This document shows, piece after piece, positions 39,765 to 50,012 of a stretch of DNA of 64,000 nucleotides. The first letter of the stretch is position 1, and every line of letters starts with the position of its first letter. A program made the position numbers and the translations under genes. The stretch comes from Prochlorococcus sp. AG-388-F11. GTDB lineage: Bacteria > Cyanobacteriota > Cyanobacteriia > PCC-6307 > Cyanobiaceae. The stretch lies in contig QCGP01000001.1 of the NCBI GenBank assembly GCA_003279845.1, positions 62,001 through 126,000 on the forward strand, given 5' to 3'. Under the pieces are notes generated by a model that did no database searches, was not told the DNA's origin, and saw only the letters and a list, made by a program, of their open reading frames with translations.

Positions 39765-39902
39765 TTCGGTGTCATCGTTTGTGTGATGCACCTCCAGATA
39801 TCTACCTTTAAAACAGAAAAGTGGACCCGAAAACGGACGTCCACTTCTGAATAATTTCTTTGTGCGATAGTGGCAATCTCACTGATACCAAGCTATCCGG
39901 CG

Positions 39903-39986
<84 letters not shown>

Positions 39987-39996
<10 letters not shown>

Positions 39997-40068
39997 TGGA
40001 TTTGAACCAACGTAGGCAGAGCCAGCGGATTTACAGTCCGCCCCCTTTAACCACTCGGGCACCGACCC
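39987..40068 (-). tRNA. trnY: tRNA-Tyr (GTA)
   Basis: 82 nt with a class-II long variable arm. Acceptor GGGTCGG / CCGGCCC + A, anticodon arm GCGGA-CTGTAAA-TCCGC (anticodon GTA), variable arm TGGCTCTGCCTACG, T arm TTGGTTCAAATCCAA. The left repeat holds only its last nine bases. Confidence 0.93.
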
Positions 40069-40170
40069 CCACTATTTGAACTTATCAGTTAATGGACACT
40101 TTTTGTGAAAATGTTTTGGTTTTTTTGTTTCTTTCTAGATAGCATTTGTAAAGAAAAGGTTTAATTGACG

Positions 40171-40611
40171 ATGCATATCTTATTGATAAATGGGCCAAAT
40201 CTAAATCTTTTGGGTACTAGAGAACCTGAAATATATGGTAAAAAAACATTAAATGATATTGAAAAAGATTTAACTAAAATTGCTAAAGATAAAAGTATTA
40301 ATCTTGAATGTTTTCAAAGTAATCATGAGGGTGAAATAGTTGATAAAATTCATGATTCTGTTAACAGGATTCAAGGAATTCTTATAAATGCTGGGGCTTT
40401 TACTCATACTTCCATTTCCATCCGAGATGCTTTAATTGGATCAAAAATTCCATTTGTAGAGTTACATATTTCAAATATTTTTAGTAGGGAAGATTTTCGT
40501 AAAGAATCTTTTCTTACGGATAAAGCTGTAGGAATCATTAGTGGATTCGGGATATCCAGCTATTCTTTAGCTCTTGATGGAATAATTGAATATTTAAGTA
40601 ATAAAGATTAA
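40171..40611 (+). CDS. aroQ: 3-dehydroquinate dehydratase, type II, 146 aa
   Basis: A shikimate-pathway enzyme that dehydrates 3-dehydroquinate. [21 protein letters not shown] (~3-23) is the type-II signature with the catalytic Tyr loop. [32 protein letters not shown] and [16 protein letters not shown] complete the active site. The ATG at 40171 (after AAAGGTTTAATTGACG) is preferred over a TTG two codons upstream. miaE follows directly. Confidence 0.95.
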   Translation: MHILLINGPNLNLLGTREPEIYGKKTLNDIEKDLTKIAKDKSINLECFQSNHEGEIVDKIHDSVNRIQGILINAGAFTHTSISIRDALIGSKIPFVELHISNIFSREDFRKESFLTDKAVGIISGFGISSYSLALDGIIEYLSNKD

Positions 40612-41220
40612 ATGCTAGTTGATTTTAAAAGGCCTTCTTCCCATATAAAATATTTATCCTCATTAACTTCAGATAAATGGATACAAATTGCTTTGTCTAA
40701 CCCAATAGACATTCTTATTGACCATGCTCATTGCGAACGAAAAGCTGCAGGTGTAGCTGTTCAATTAATGTTTAGATATCCTTCTGAACCAAATTTAGCT
40801 GAAGTTTTAAGTCCTATTGCTAGAGAGGAATTAGAACATTTTGAAAAAATACTTTATTTTTTAAAGGATCTTGGACATTCTCTTAAGGCTTTAAAACCTC
40901 CTCCTTATGGTGCTGAATTATCTAAGAATATAAGAAAGGAAGAACCTAATAGGATGCTAGATAGTTTCTTAATCGCAGGCCTGATTGAAGCAAGAAGTCA
41001 TGAAAGACTAAGTTTGCTTGCTCTAAATTCTGAAGACAAATCTTTTAGAGGCCTTTATGAGTCTCTGCTCGAAAGTGAGGCAAGACATTTTGGAATTTAT
41101 TGGAAATTAGCGCAAACTAAATTCTCTAAAAACCAAACCTTTAAAAGGTTAGATGAATTGTCTAAATTTGAATCAGAGATACTTGCCGAGACTTGTCTTT
41201 TGCCAAGGGTCCACAGCTAA
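40612..41220 (+). CDS. miaE: tRNA-(ms2io6A)-hydroxylase, 202 aa
   Basis: A diiron-type hydroxylase of modified A37 in tRNA. DHAHCERKAAGVAVQLMF (~37-54) and IAREELEHFEKIL (~68-80) give the two E-x-x-H helices, and IEARSHERL (~123-131) supplies more ligands. It abuts aroQ with no spacer. The length fits MiaE. Confidence 0.9.
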   Translation: MLVDFKRPSSHIKYLSSLTSDKWIQIALSNPIDILIDHAHCERKAAGVAVQLMFRYPSEPNLAEVLSPIAREELEHFEKILYFLKDLGHSLKALKPPPYGAELSKNIRKEEPNRMLDSFLIAGLIEARSHERLSLLALNSEDKSFRGLYESLLESEARHFGIYWKLAQTKFSKNQTFKRLDELSKFESEILAETCLLPRVHS

Positions 41221-41239
41221 TAATTTAAATAAATTAAGA

Positions 41240-41995
41240 ATGTTAATAAAAAAAATTTTAACAGCATTTTCAGATAACAAAATTGATTCCCCATCATTCA
41301 CTATCGTTGGTGTTGGTCCAGGAGATCCATCGCTTTTAACAATTGCGGCTGTAGATGCAATCAAAAAAGCAAAAGTTATAGTTTTCCCAGTTTCGGATGA
41401 TAATAAAAAGAGTTTTGCTGCAGAAATAGTCAAAAAATACACCAAATTTAAAAAAAATATACCTGTTATTTTTCCAATGGCTAGGAAGGATTTTGATCCT
41501 GATGAAATATGGTCTATTGCGGTAGAGAAAATTGTGAAATTTATACAAAATGGCGAATCAGTCGTTTTACTTTGTCTTGGAGATACTTCGCTATTTGCAA
41601 GCTCTTCAAATATTGTGAGAATAATAAAAATTAATTATCCCGAAATCATCACCAAAACTATACCCGGTATTTCTTCTGTTTCAGCAGCAGCAGCCTTGAA
41701 TGATTTTGATTTAGTTAAAAAAGGAGAGACCTTGATAATCAAAGAATGCCCTTCTTCAAATTTAGAATTAACTTCCCTTATCAGGGAAAGTAGAGGAAAT
41801 AAAACTGTTTTAGCAATTATGAAAGTTGGAAAAAGATGGAATTTAGTAAGGGAAATCTTAAAAAAAGAGGATATTATTAATAAATCACTTATAGCTTTAA
41901 GTGTTGGTATGCCTAAACAAACTATTCAATATGCATCACAATATAAAAAGGACTTCATGCCTTATTTCTCTTTGATTTTGATAAGGTTTGATTAA
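41240..41995 (+). CDS. cobI: Precorrin-2 C20-methyltransferase, 251 aa
   Basis: A SAM-dependent uroporphyrinogen/precorrin methyltransferase (cobalamin pathway). VGVGPGDPSLLTIAAVDAIK (~20-39) is the family's GPGDP motif, LLCLGDTSLFASSSNIVRII is the second, and TIPGISSVSAAAALNDF the third. The start is placed at the ATG at 41240; an in-frame extension upstream overlaps miaE. Confidence 0.92.
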   Translation: MLIKKILTAFSDNKIDSPSFTIVGVGPGDPSLLTIAAVDAIKKAKVIVFPVSDDNKKSFAAEIVKKYTKFKKNIPVIFPMARKDFDPDEIWSIAVEKIVKFIQNGESVVLLCLGDTSLFASSSNIVRIIKINYPEIITKTIPGISSVSAAAALNDFDLVKKGETLIIKECPSSNLELTSLIRESRGNKTVLAIMKVGKRWNLVREILKKEDIINKSLIALSVGMPKQTIQYASQYKKDFMPYFSLILIRFD

Positions 41996-42480
41996 TGAAT
42001 AAAAAGGATAATTTAGTAGGAAAACAATTTACATGGCGAATATCTAGGAAACTATTATTTCTCATTCTCGAAGATAAAGTTAGTGATGTTTTTGTTTGTG
42101 AATTGGTCTGGGAAAGGCTTTTTTACACTAGAGAAAAAAATACAAATGATTGGATTTCTAGTGAATTAACTCCTGCTTATTGGTTAGAAAAATTTGTAAA
42201 GGCTCCTCAAATTATTTCAGAGCGAACAGCCTCAGTACATTTGACCCGATCAATTCCCATGGAACATAAACAGGGATTAAAAAATTTTCTTAATTTTAAA
42301 GGTTATAAGATTAATGAACTCTATCCAAGGAGAACTAGGAGAGCGACCGCCGTAAATTGGATGATTTATTGGGCCATTGAAAATGATAGTTTTTCAAATG
42401 ATAATGGAGTAATACCCAGTCCTAGTTCATCACCTGTTAATCCAGCTAAGGGACATTTTGGCGATCCAGAAATCAAATAA
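41995..42480 (+). CDS. DUF1823 family protein, 161 aa
   Basis: It matches the cyanobacteria/plastid DUF1823 family in style: VCELVWERLFYTREKNTNDWISSELTPAYWLEKF, APQIISERTASVHLTRSIP, and PRRTRRATAVNWMIYW. Soluble, no TM. It overlaps the cobI stop by one base. The role is unknown. Confidence 0.75.
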   Translation: MNKKDNLVGKQFTWRISRKLLFLILEDKVSDVFVCELVWERLFYTREKNTNDWISSELTPAYWLEKFVKAPQIISERTASVHLTRSIPMEHKQGLKNFLNFKGYKINELYPRRTRRATAVNWMIYWAIENDSFSNDNGVIPSPSSSPVNPAKGHFGDPEIK

Positions 42481-42554
42481 GTTTTTTTGAATAAGGTAAA
42501 TGATTCTTTTAAAGGTATAGTTGTAATGGATACTATTTTCTTTGGAGAGAAGAA

Positions 42555-43928
42555 TTGATTCTTCCTACAATAGCAATTATCGGAAGACCTAACGTTGGGA
42601 AATCTACCTTAGTTAATCGTCTTTGCCAAAGTAATGATGCAATAGTATTTGATAAACCTGGTGTTACGAGAGATAGAACTTATCAAAATGCGTCATGGGG
42701 AGGCAAGGAATTTCAAATAGTTGATACTGGAGGTTTAGTTTTTCATGATGATAGTGAATTTCTCCCAGAGATAAGAACACAAGTTTTCTTGGCTTTAGAA
42801 GAGGCTTCACTCGCCTTACTTGTAGTAGATGGGAACCAAGGTGTTACCGATGGTGATTTATCGATAGCAAAATGGTTGAGAAACTCAAGCTGTAAAACAT
42901 TTGTTGCTGTTAATAAATGTGAATCGACTACTCTTGGAATCTCTTTGGCTTCAGAGTTCTGGAAATTGGGATTGGGCGAACCTTACCCTGTTTCCGCTAT
43001 TCATGGTTCAGGAACTGGGGATCTCTTAGATCTTGTTATTGGGGAACTTCCTGAAAATAATATTCAGGATGAAGAAGAAAAGATAATGATGTCAATTATT
43101 GGCAGGCCAAATGTTGGTAAATCTAGTTTGTTAAATTCAATCTCTGGAGAAAAAAGAGCAATAGTTAGTGATATTAGTGGAACGACAACTGATTCAATTG
43201 ATACTCTTATAAAAAAAGGTGATCATCAATGGAAAATTATTGATACTGCAGGAATTAGAAGAAAGAAAAATGTTAAATATGGTACTGAATTTTTTGGAAT
43301 TAATAGGGCTTTTAAATCGATTGATAGAAGTGATGTTTGTGTTTTAGTTATAGATGCTGTAGATGGAGTAACTGATCAAGACCAGAAGTTGGCAGGGCGA
43401 ATAGAGGAACAAGGTAGAGCTTGCATAATCGTTATTAATAAATGGGATCTTGTAGAAAAAAATAGTTCAACAATTTATCAAGTAGAAAAAGAACTTAGAT
43501 CTAAACTTTATTTTTTACACTGGTCAAAAATGGTTTTTACATCTGCTCTAACTGGACAAAGAGTTGATAATATTTTTGAGCATGCTCTTAATGCTGTAAA
43601 TCAACATAGAAGAAGAGTTACAACATCAGTTGTTAATGAAGTGCTTAAAGACTCAATCAGTTGGAAAAGTCCTCCGACGAAAAGAAGCGGCAAGCAAGGT
43701 AGGCTTTATTACGGTACTCAAGTAAAGAACAAACCTCCCACTTTTACTCTTTTTGTAAATGACCCTAAATTATTCGGCATAACTTATAGAAGATATATTG
43801 AGAAACAGATTAGATTAAATTTAGGATTTGAAGGTACACCTCTCATTTTACTATGGAGAGGAAAGCAGCAAAGAGCATTAAATAAAGAAGTCGAAAGGGA
43901 AAATATTGAGCTAATACAAAAAGATTAA
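42555..43928 (+). CDS. der: Ribosome-assembly GTPase Der (EngA), 457 aa
   Basis: Two tandem GTPase domains are each complete: GRPNVGKST at ~9 and GRPNVGKSS at ~183, with DTGG and DTAGIRRK switch II and NKCE / NKWD specificity motifs. A C-terminal KH-like domain (~355-450, [17 protein letters not shown]) follows. It is essential for 50S assembly. TTG start. It overlaps cbiQ by one base (TAATG). Confidence 0.96.
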   Translation: MILPTIAIIGRPNVGKSTLVNRLCQSNDAIVFDKPGVTRDRTYQNASWGGKEFQIVDTGGLVFHDDSEFLPEIRTQVFLALEEASLALLVVDGNQGVTDGDLSIAKWLRNSSCKTFVAVNKCESTTLGISLASEFWKLGLGEPYPVSAIHGSGTGDLLDLVIGELPENNIQDEEEKIMMSIIGRPNVGKSSLLNSISGEKRAIVSDISGTTTDSIDTLIKKGDHQWKIIDTAGIRRKKNVKYGTEFFGINRAFKSIDRSDVCVLVIDAVDGVTDQDQKLAGRIEEQGRACIIVINKWDLVEKNSSTIYQVEKELRSKLYFLHWSKMVFTSALTGQRVDNIFEHALNAVNQHRRRVTTSVVNEVLKDSISWKSPPTKRSGKQGRLYYGTQVKNKPPTFTLFVNDPKLFGITYRRYIEKQIRLNLGFEGTPLILLWRGKQQRALNKEVERENIELIQKD

Positions 43929-44842
43929 TGAATTTACTAACCAAATTTTCTGTTGGTCAATATGTTTATGGAAATAGAAGTTGGATAAGAATTATAGATA
44001 GTAGATTAAAAATAATTATTGTAATGATATTTTTAATCACTCCAATTTGGGCAGGTCCAATATGGAGATTGAGCTTAGTTGGTTTTTTATTATTAATTAC
44101 TTTTTTAAGTTTATTGCCATCTAGGATATGGTGGCGATCATTATTTTTACTCTCTTGTTTATCAGTATTAATTGGATGTATATCAATACTTGCTTCTTCT
44201 GATGTTCAATCTCTCGATGGCTACTTAAGAGATCCTAACGAGTTGAAAGTAGTACTGGAAAGCAATAAAGACTGGAATATTTTGCAAATTCCCTCACAGA
44301 AGATATGGTTTATAAATTTTGGTCCCTATAACTTATCCAGAAAAGCATTTGAATTAGGAATTAAAACCTCAACTTTGATATTTACTGTTATTCATAGCGT
44401 TAATTTGATGCTTTTAACTACATTACAAGAAGATATAGTTTGGGGATTAAGTTGGTTTATGTATCCATTAAGAAAAATAGGGTTACCAATTAGTAAGTGG
44501 CTTTTTCAGTTATTAATTGCATTACGCTTTATTCCTTTAGTACAGGAAGAATTTCAAAACATAGTTAAATCGGTGGCGGTAAGGTCAATAAATTTTCGAA
44601 ATTTAGGATTTAAGAAGTCCTTTAATATATTACTTATTTTCGTGGAAAGGTTATTTCAGAATATATTTCTAAGAATTGATCAAGGAGCAGAATCATTACT
44701 ATCAAAGAAAAAAATTATTATAAAAACCAATAGATTTAGAACCCTTTATCCTTCGAGATCTGTCAATGTAATTGTTAATACAATATCGATATGTTTTATT
44801 TGCATAGCAATTTTTCTTAGAAAACTGTATGGTGCATTATAA
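43928..44842 (+). CDS. cbiQ: CbiQ/EcfT-type ECF transporter membrane component, 304 aa
   Basis: Five to six TM helices. WGLSWFMYPLRKIGLPISKW (~172-191) is the coupling-helix region of the T component, and the C-terminal part ends with a basic arm. The family couples ATPases to vitamin or metal uptake (often cobalt/cobalamin); no ATPase or S component lies here. It is translationally coupled to der. Confidence 0.8.
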   Translation: MNLLTKFSVGQYVYGNRSWIRIIDSRLKIIIVMIFLITPIWAGPIWRLSLVGFLLLITFLSLLPSRIWWRSLFLLSCLSVLIGCISILASSDVQSLDGYLRDPNELKVVLESNKDWNILQIPSQKIWFINFGPYNLSRKAFELGIKTSTLIFTVIHSVNLMLLTTLQEDIVWGLSWFMYPLRKIGLPISKWLFQLLIALRFIPLVQEEFQNIVKSVAVRSINFRNLGFKKSFNILLIFVERLFQNIFLRIDQGAESLLSKKKIIIKTNRFRTLYPSRSVNVIVNTISICFICIAIFLRKLYGAL

Positions 44843-44858
44843 ATAACACAATATTAGT

Positions 44859-45125
44859 TTGAGTTCCGAGCGTTATTTAAATCATCCAACATTTGGCATG
44901 TTGTATCAAGTCTCTCCTGGAAATGATGGGAGATTTATTTATGCTACTTTATATGCCCAAAAAATGTTTTTTTTGGTGGAAATTAGACAGAGAGAAGTTT
45001 TTTTTGAAGTTATACCTTATTTAGATGCTCGTAATCAGGCTGAATTAAATCTTCAAAAAGCGAGAAGAAAAGGATCCGAAGAACTATCTAAATGGGAGAA
45101 TTTATTCACACAAACTTTTTTATAA
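44859..45125 (+). CDS. pipX: PII-interacting protein X, 88 aa
   Basis: A small Tudor-like/helical co-activator of NtcA that switches partners with PII according to 2-oxoglutarate. NHPTFGMLYQVSPGN, ATLYAQKMFFLVEIRQR and YLDARNQAELNLQ are the PipX blocks. TTG start; the family length fits. Just upstream of pipY, the usual cyanobacterial pair. Confidence 0.93.
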   Translation: MSSERYLNHPTFGMLYQVSPGNDGRFIYATLYAQKMFFLVEIRQREVFFEVIPYLDARNQAELNLQKARRKGSEELSKWENLFTQTFL

Positions 45126-45128
45126 AAG

Positions 45129-45764
45129 GTGAACCCTTCAAATTTTTTAAAAATAAAAAATAAAATCCCAATAAATGTAAAAATTCTTGCTGTAAGCAAA
45201 GGATTTAATAGTCAAGAAATCAAGACTATTCAAAGTATAGGTCAGAATGATTTTGGCGAGAGTAAGGTACAAGAGGCTTTAGAGAAGCAATTAATCCTTA
45301 AAGATCTTAAAAAAATAAAATGGCACTTTATTGGACGAATCCAAAGTAATAAAATAAGAAAGATAGTACAAAATTTCCAATATATTCATTCAGTAGATTC
45401 ATTTGAAAAGTTGCAAAAGATTTCTTACATTTCACGAGAAGAGAAGAAAAATCCATCAATAATGTTGCAGATTAAGTTGAGTAATGACCCAACCAAAGGA
45501 GGTTTTAATCCTGAACTTTTAATATTGAAATGGAGAGAGATTAAAGAATTAAAAAATATCATTTTAACCGGTTTAATGACTATTAATCCAAAAGGACTTA
45601 GCTCTAAAGAAAATTTTGAATTGTTTAAAAAATGTCGATCCCTAGCTGATTCACTTGAACTCCCAGATTGTTCAATGGGAATGTCTGGGGATTGGAAAGA
45701 AGCTATTGATGCTGGAGCAACTTGGCTAAGATTAGGATCATTGATTTTTGGAGATAGATACTAA
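45129..45764 (+). CDS. pipY: PLP-binding protein PipY (YggS/PLPBP family), 211 aa
   Basis: A PLP-binding TIM-barrel protein of vitamin-B6 and amino-acid homeostasis. VKILAVSKGF (~11-20) holds the PLP lysine, DFGESKVQEALEK follows, WHFIGRIQSNK (~69-79) is the family signature, and CSMGMSGDWKEAI and RLGSLIFG bind the phosphate. GTG start. Three bases after pipX. Confidence 0.93.
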   Translation: MNPSNFLKIKNKIPINVKILAVSKGFNSQEIKTIQSIGQNDFGESKVQEALEKQLILKDLKKIKWHFIGRIQSNKIRKIVQNFQYIHSVDSFEKLQKISYISREEKKNPSIMLQIKLSNDPTKGGFNPELLILKWREIKELKNIILTGLMTINPKGLSSKENFELFKKCRSLADSLELPDCSMGMSGDWKEAIDAGATWLRLGSLIFGDRY

Positions 45765-45914
45765 TTAATTATTTTTTTATAAAATTCTTATCTATAAAAC
45801 TTGCAGTAAAGTACAAGTAACGTTATTTAGGTATAGGTAGTTTTTTCATTTAAATAATGAATCTATTACTCTGGGTTATTAAACCTTAGTAATTAATTTC
45901 AAGAGGATTTAAAG

Positions 45915-46490
45915 GTGTCACTTATTTCTAAATTAAAGGCAGTTGTTGCAGGAGATGAGTATCTCGACGATGATTTTGATGAGTTAGATTATGCTTCGGA
46001 GCATGAATTAAATGATATTAATGATTTCAAACAAAATCAAAGAAATGAAAATGCCCTTGCAAATTCAAATCCATTCGATTTTATGAATAATAATAAAACG
46101 TCAAAAGTGATTGGAATGCCTGGGATCTCAAATGCATCTTCAGAGGTCAGCTTAATGGAACCAAGAAGTTTCGATGAGATGCCTAAAGCAATACAAGCAT
46201 TAAGAGAGAGAAAAACTGTAATTCTCAATTTAACTATGATGGATCCTGATCAGGCTCAAAGAGCTGTTGATTTTATTGCTGGGGGGACATATGCAATTGA
46301 TGGACATCAAGAGAGAGTTGGCGAAAGTATTTTTCTTTTTGCGCCAAGTTGTGTAAATGTAACTAGTTCTTCCTCAGAAGAAGCTTCCCCTTCTAATGTG
46401 CCTGCAAATAATTCACCAAAATACAGTTTGGACAATAATACTGCTCCGGAACCAGCATGGGGGAATTCTAAATTAAGAGCTTATTCATGA
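45915..46490 (+). CDS. sepF: Cell-division protein SepF, 191 aa
   Basis: It links FtsZ to the membrane. The acidic N-terminal linker (~18-55) is followed by the SepF domain at ~78-155: [39 protein letters not shown] and [23 protein letters not shown] start with AAGAGGATTTAAAG upstream. Seven bases before proC. Confidence 0.93.
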   Translation: MSLISKLKAVVAGDEYLDDDFDELDYASEHELNDINDFKQNQRNENALANSNPFDFMNNNKTSKVIGMPGISNASSEVSLMEPRSFDEMPKAIQALRERKTVILNLTMMDPDQAQRAVDFIAGGTYAIDGHQERVGESIFLFAPSCVNVTSSSSEEASPSNVPANNSPKYSLDNNTAPEPAWGNSKLRAYS

Positions 46491-46497
46491 TTAATCC

Positions 46498-47310
46498 GTG
46501 ACTGATAAAATTGCTATTATTGGTTTTGGAAATATTGCAAATGCTATAATTACTCCTCTATTAGATAATAAGTTAATTCAACCAGAGAATGTTTACTGTG
46601 TTGTAAATTCAGGCAAAAGTTTAGAAAATATAAAAAAAAATTATAAATATAATATAAATGTCTATAAATCAAATTCCATAGACTCAAAAAAAATTTGGGA
46701 TTGTCAAGTTAAACTTCTATCTGTAAAGCCACAGCATCTTAAGGATATATTTGAAAGTGATGATATAAAAAATAAGGATAATTTATTAGTATCAATTCTT
46801 GCAGGTGTTTCAATAAATAAACTTACTCAAAAATTTCCCAACCATAAATGTGTAAGGGTAGTTACTAATATTCCAATAACTGTTGGAAAGGGTTTAACAG
46901 GAATTGCTTGGGGTGAAAAAATTACAAGTGATCAGAAACAATTTACAAAAAAATTATTTGAAAATACTAGTAAAATTTATGAATTCACTGAAGATTACCT
47001 TGATATATTTCTAGCTTTGACATCATCAGGACCTGCAATAATCGCTTTAATTATTGAAGCATTAAGTGATGGAGGATTGAGTGGAGGATTGCCAAAAATA
47101 CTTTCAGAAGAACTTGTTATGGAGATGATAATAGGGACTATCAGTTTAATAAGAGAAAATAAACTAACTACTTCCGAGCTTAAAAATTTAGTAACCTCTC
47201 CCGGTGGAACAACTATTTCTGCTTTAAGGGTTTTAGAAAGAAAGAGTATAAGGTCCGCTTTAATTGAATCAATAGTTTCAGCTAGTAATAGAAGTAAAGA
47301 GTTTCGTTAG
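46498..47310 (+). CDS. proC: Pyrroline-5-carboxylate reductase, 270 aa
   Basis: The last step of proline synthesis. The Rossmann start IAIIGFGNIANAII, the SVKPQHL loop (~75-81), SILAGVSINKL, and the C-terminal dimer helix with ALTSSGPAIIALIIEAL and SPGGTTISALRVLE, the ProC signature. GTG start. Convergent with a GT4 gene that overlaps by four bases. Confidence 0.94.
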   Translation: MTDKIAIIGFGNIANAIITPLLDNKLIQPENVYCVVNSGKSLENIKKNYKYNINVYKSNSIDSKKIWDCQVKLLSVKPQHLKDIFESDDIKNKDNLLVSILAGVSINKLTQKFPNHKCVRVVTNIPITVGKGLTGIAWGEKITSDQKQFTKKLFENTSKIYEFTEDYLDIFLALTSSGPAIIALIIEALSDGGLSGGLPKILSEELVMEMIIGTISLIRENKLTTSELKNLVTSPGGTTISALRVLERKSIRSALIESIVSASNRSKEFR

Positions 47311-48473
47311 TTGGTGAAATTACTTTTTAAGTTCATATAAACTTTCTCAAGTGAATTTATATTTTTAGTGATTGTGTATCTCTCAAGTACTCGTTCTCTA
47401 GCTTTTTGCCCAAGATCTTTTGTAAATGAAGGATGTTCCACAAGAATTGGGATTATAGTTTTCAATTGTGCAGCCACATTTTCAGTTGAAATTACTATTC
47501 CTGTTCCGTTATCTAAAACTTCACCATCAGCTCCGGCATCTGTAGCTACACAAGCAGTACCAGCAGACATTGCCTCTAAAAGTGATAATGATAAACCTTC
47601 TACTAAGCTTGGTAAGAAAAATACTTCTGCTATTTGCATTATTGATATCCTAGTTTCTAAATCTAATTCGGCACCCCACCAAATTAATTTCTCATTACCA
47701 AGGTTAGAAAAACTATTTTCCAGTGTTGGCTTCATTGGTCCATCCCCAACAATAACTAATTTGCAATTTTGAGTTTTTGTTTGGCGCCAAGAACGTAAAA
47801 GTGCCTCGATATTTTTCTCATTTGCAATCCTTCCCATATATAAAAAGATTCTTTCATTTCCAAGTTTGTTTTTTACCTGATCATATTTTTTACTTTTTTC
47901 GCAAAAAGGTTTCCAAATATTTTCATCAACGCCGTTTGGAATAATTATTTGTTTTTCTTTAGGTACTCCTAATTTCTCAAGAACATTTTTTTGAGGTTCA
48001 GAAAAAATAATTATTTTGTCGAACTTTGCTAAAGAGGGAGCATAAAGTTGATACGTTAACTGTTGAGTGCTAGCAGTTAGATTTCTATTTTTTGCATCAA
48101 ATGGTGGATGAAATGTTCCTATAAGAGGAACATTAATTTCATTACAGAGCTCTGGAAGTCTAAAGTCTAAAGGAGATAAAGTTAGGCTTGCATGTACTAT
48201 GTCAGGTTTTAATCTTTCCAATGATAGCCTTAGCTCTTTTTCTGCCCTTGGCGAGGGTATTGTATAAACTTGAGATTTAATTAAATATGGGAGACTTACA
48301 TCAGGATCATTTGCAAGAAATAATGGTTTTGATGAATTTGAACTAGAGGGGTTGTCGAAATGAATAAAACTAATTTTATGCCCTCTGGCCTTCAATTCCT
48401 TAGTAGTTGAATTACCGTAAGTTACATTTCCGCAAAAAGGGGATTTTTTACCCAACCAGGCAATATGAACCAC
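47307..48473 (-). CDS. Glycosyltransferase family 4, 388 aa
   Basis: A retaining GT-B enzyme. The N-terminal domain begins with HIAWLGKKSPFCGNVTYGNS; the C-terminal half has YMGRIANEKNIEALLRSW, IVGDGPMKPTLEN, and FFLPSLVEGLSLSLLEAMSA (the E-x7-E motif). The acceptor is unknown; a lipid or glycolipid sugar transferase is plausible in cyanobacteria. GTG start. Confidence 0.88.
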   Translation of the reverse strand: MVHIAWLGKKSPFCGNVTYGNSTTKELKARGHKISFIHFDNPSSSNSSKPLFLANDPDVSLPYLIKSQVYTIPSPRAEKELRLSLERLKPDIVHASLTLSPLDFRLPELCNEINVPLIGTFHPPFDAKNRNLTASTQQLTYQLYAPSLAKFDKIIIFSEPQKNVLEKLGVPKEKQIIIPNGVDENIWKPFCEKSKKYDQVKNKLGNERIFLYMGRIANEKNIEALLRSWRQTKTQNCKLVIVGDGPMKPTLENSFSNLGNEKLIWWGAELDLETRISIMQIAEVFFLPSLVEGLSLSLLEAMSAGTACVATDAGADGEVLDNGTGIVISTENVAAQLKTIIPILVEHPSFTKDLGQKARERVLERYTITKNINSLEKVYMNLKSNFTN

Positions 48474-48559
48474 AATAATTTGATTTAGCTATTTATAAAG
48501 TTAACAGCCAGAGTCGCTATGATCATAATTTTGAAGTTTATTAATGATTTATGAAAATT

Positions 48560-49345
48560 TTAACTAAATATTTCTCTCAACATTTTTAGTGAAGATAGAT
48601 CTTTTTCTAGTTGAGCAGAGATCCAAGTCTCAATAATAAATAATATTTTAAGCCAGACTTTTTTAGGTCCCAATAACTCTCCATTAGATTTTATTGGTAA
48701 TTCGGGAAAAAGAAGTCTCTGTAATAGAGCAACTTCAGATGCATTTATTTTTAGATTACTTTGAGGATCTTCCATGGACGAGAACCCTTCACTTGGCAAA
48801 TAATAACAATTCCATTCCCAATTTCCTAAAGGCGGAATAATAGGTTCTCCAGTTTTACAGCAATGATGAATTGGTAAATTTATACCACCGATGGCTAATA
48901 GATGGATTAAAGATTGAATACTCATTGAGAGCATTTTAATATCTTCTTCTTTAGATTCTTCATACAAATAAATCCTATCTAGATGTGCAAGAACACAAGA
49001 TAAATAGTTTTGTTGCTTGTCATTATTACCTACTAATAAAAAAGTTAATTCAGTTATTGCTTGCGCGGCTGCAAGACATTCAATATTTTTCCCTAGACCA
49101 GAATAGCTTTTTAATATTTTAATTTGACGTACAGATTTAAGATTTCTTTTCCCAAAAATTTGTAGACTTAAATATGTTAATGGAGTAGCTGCGGCAAGAC
49201 TACTTTTAGGACGTCTAGCACCAGGTACCGCTAATCGAACAATCCCTTGCTCATCAGTAAGAATAGTTATTAATCTATCATTCTCACCTAATGGAGAGGC
49301 TTTAATACAGAGACCCTCTAGTCTGCACTCACCAGAACCAGACAT
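48560..49345 (-). CDS. recO: DNA repair protein RecO, 261 aa
   Basis: A mediator that loads RecA through RecFOR. The N-terminal OB fold is CRLEGLCIKASPLGENDRLI with the VPGARRPKSSLAAATPLTYL loop; helical domain and HHCCKTGEPIIP cysteine region follow. One base from deoC, so co-transcribed. Confidence 0.92.
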   Translation of the reverse strand: MSGSGECRLEGLCIKASPLGENDRLITILTDEQGIVRLAVPGARRPKSSLAAATPLTYLSLQIFGKRNLKSVRQIKILKSYSGLGKNIECLAAAQAITELTFLLVGNNDKQQNYLSCVLAHLDRIYLYEESKEEDIKMLSMSIQSLIHLLAIGGINLPIHHCCKTGEPIIPPLGNWEWNCYYLPSEGFSSMEDPQSNLKINASEVALLQRLLFPELPIKSNGELLGPKKVWLKILFIIETWISAQLEKDLSSLKMLREIFS

Positions 49346-50005
49346 TTAAATAACCTTTACTTCTTGAAAAATCTCACAAAAATTAGAAGTTCCAACGCAA
49401 CTAATTCCATTATCAAACAAATCAATAACTTGCGTAAGTTTTTTTATACCACCTACAACTTTGATGTGATTTTGGGAGCCCGTTATTTTTAATATTTCCG
49501 GTACATCATTTAATGTAATAGGAGCTCCAAACCCGTCCCCGAATTGAAAATTTTTTATTCCTAATTCCAAAGATATTGCTATCGCATTGTATAAAACTTC
49601 TTTTTGTAGTTTTGATTTATTTATGATTATTGAAACTGGTAATCCAGATAACTTAACTTGCTCAATTTCAGCAGCGAAAGTTTCTAAGTTTCTTTTGGAT
49701 AAATTGATAAAGTTTGGGACATATTCAATTCCGTTTGCACCTTTATCTTTTGCAAAATTAACTAATTCTTCAATAAATGTAAATGGTAAATCTGCTAAAG
49801 GGTAAGAAATGAGTGCGTTTATGTTTGCACTGTAATTGCTCAAACGGTTTTGAAAATCATCTAAATAATTAAGTGAAGTAGAAATATTCTTGATATTATA
49901 TTTTTTTATTAAATCGCAATTCGCGCAGAAATCTTCCCAAGTTAAATAGGGATTAATAATGATGGCATGAATTTTTTCGTTTAATTCATATTCAATATTG
50001 GGCAT
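49346..50005 (-). CDS. deoC: Deoxyribose-phosphate aldolase homologue, Schiff-base lysine absent, 219 aa
   Basis: A DeoC-like TIM barrel: AIIINPYLTWEDFCANCDLI, the ISYPLADLPFTFIEELVNFAKDKGANGIEYVPN block (~65-98) and IKVVGGIKKLTQVIDLF (~180-196). In active DeoC the Schiff-base lysine sits in a KTSTG loop; the equivalent here reads FQFGDGFG, with Q for K, and the catalytic Asp region reads GIEYV. The second lysine (IKVVGG) is retained. It lies between recO and hpf; it may be an inactive or repurposed enzyme. Confidence 0.75.
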   Translation of the reverse strand: MPNIEYELNEKIHAIIINPYLTWEDFCANCDLIKKYNIKNISTSLNYLDDFQNRLSNYSANINALISYPLADLPFTFIEELVNFAKDKGANGIEYVPNFINLSKRNLETFAAEIEQVKLSGLPVSIIINKSKLQKEVLYNAIAISLELGIKNFQFGDGFGAPITLNDVPEILKITGSQNHIKVVGGIKKLTQVIDLFDNGISCVGTSNFCEIFQEVKVI

Positions 50006-50012
50006 TTAAAAG

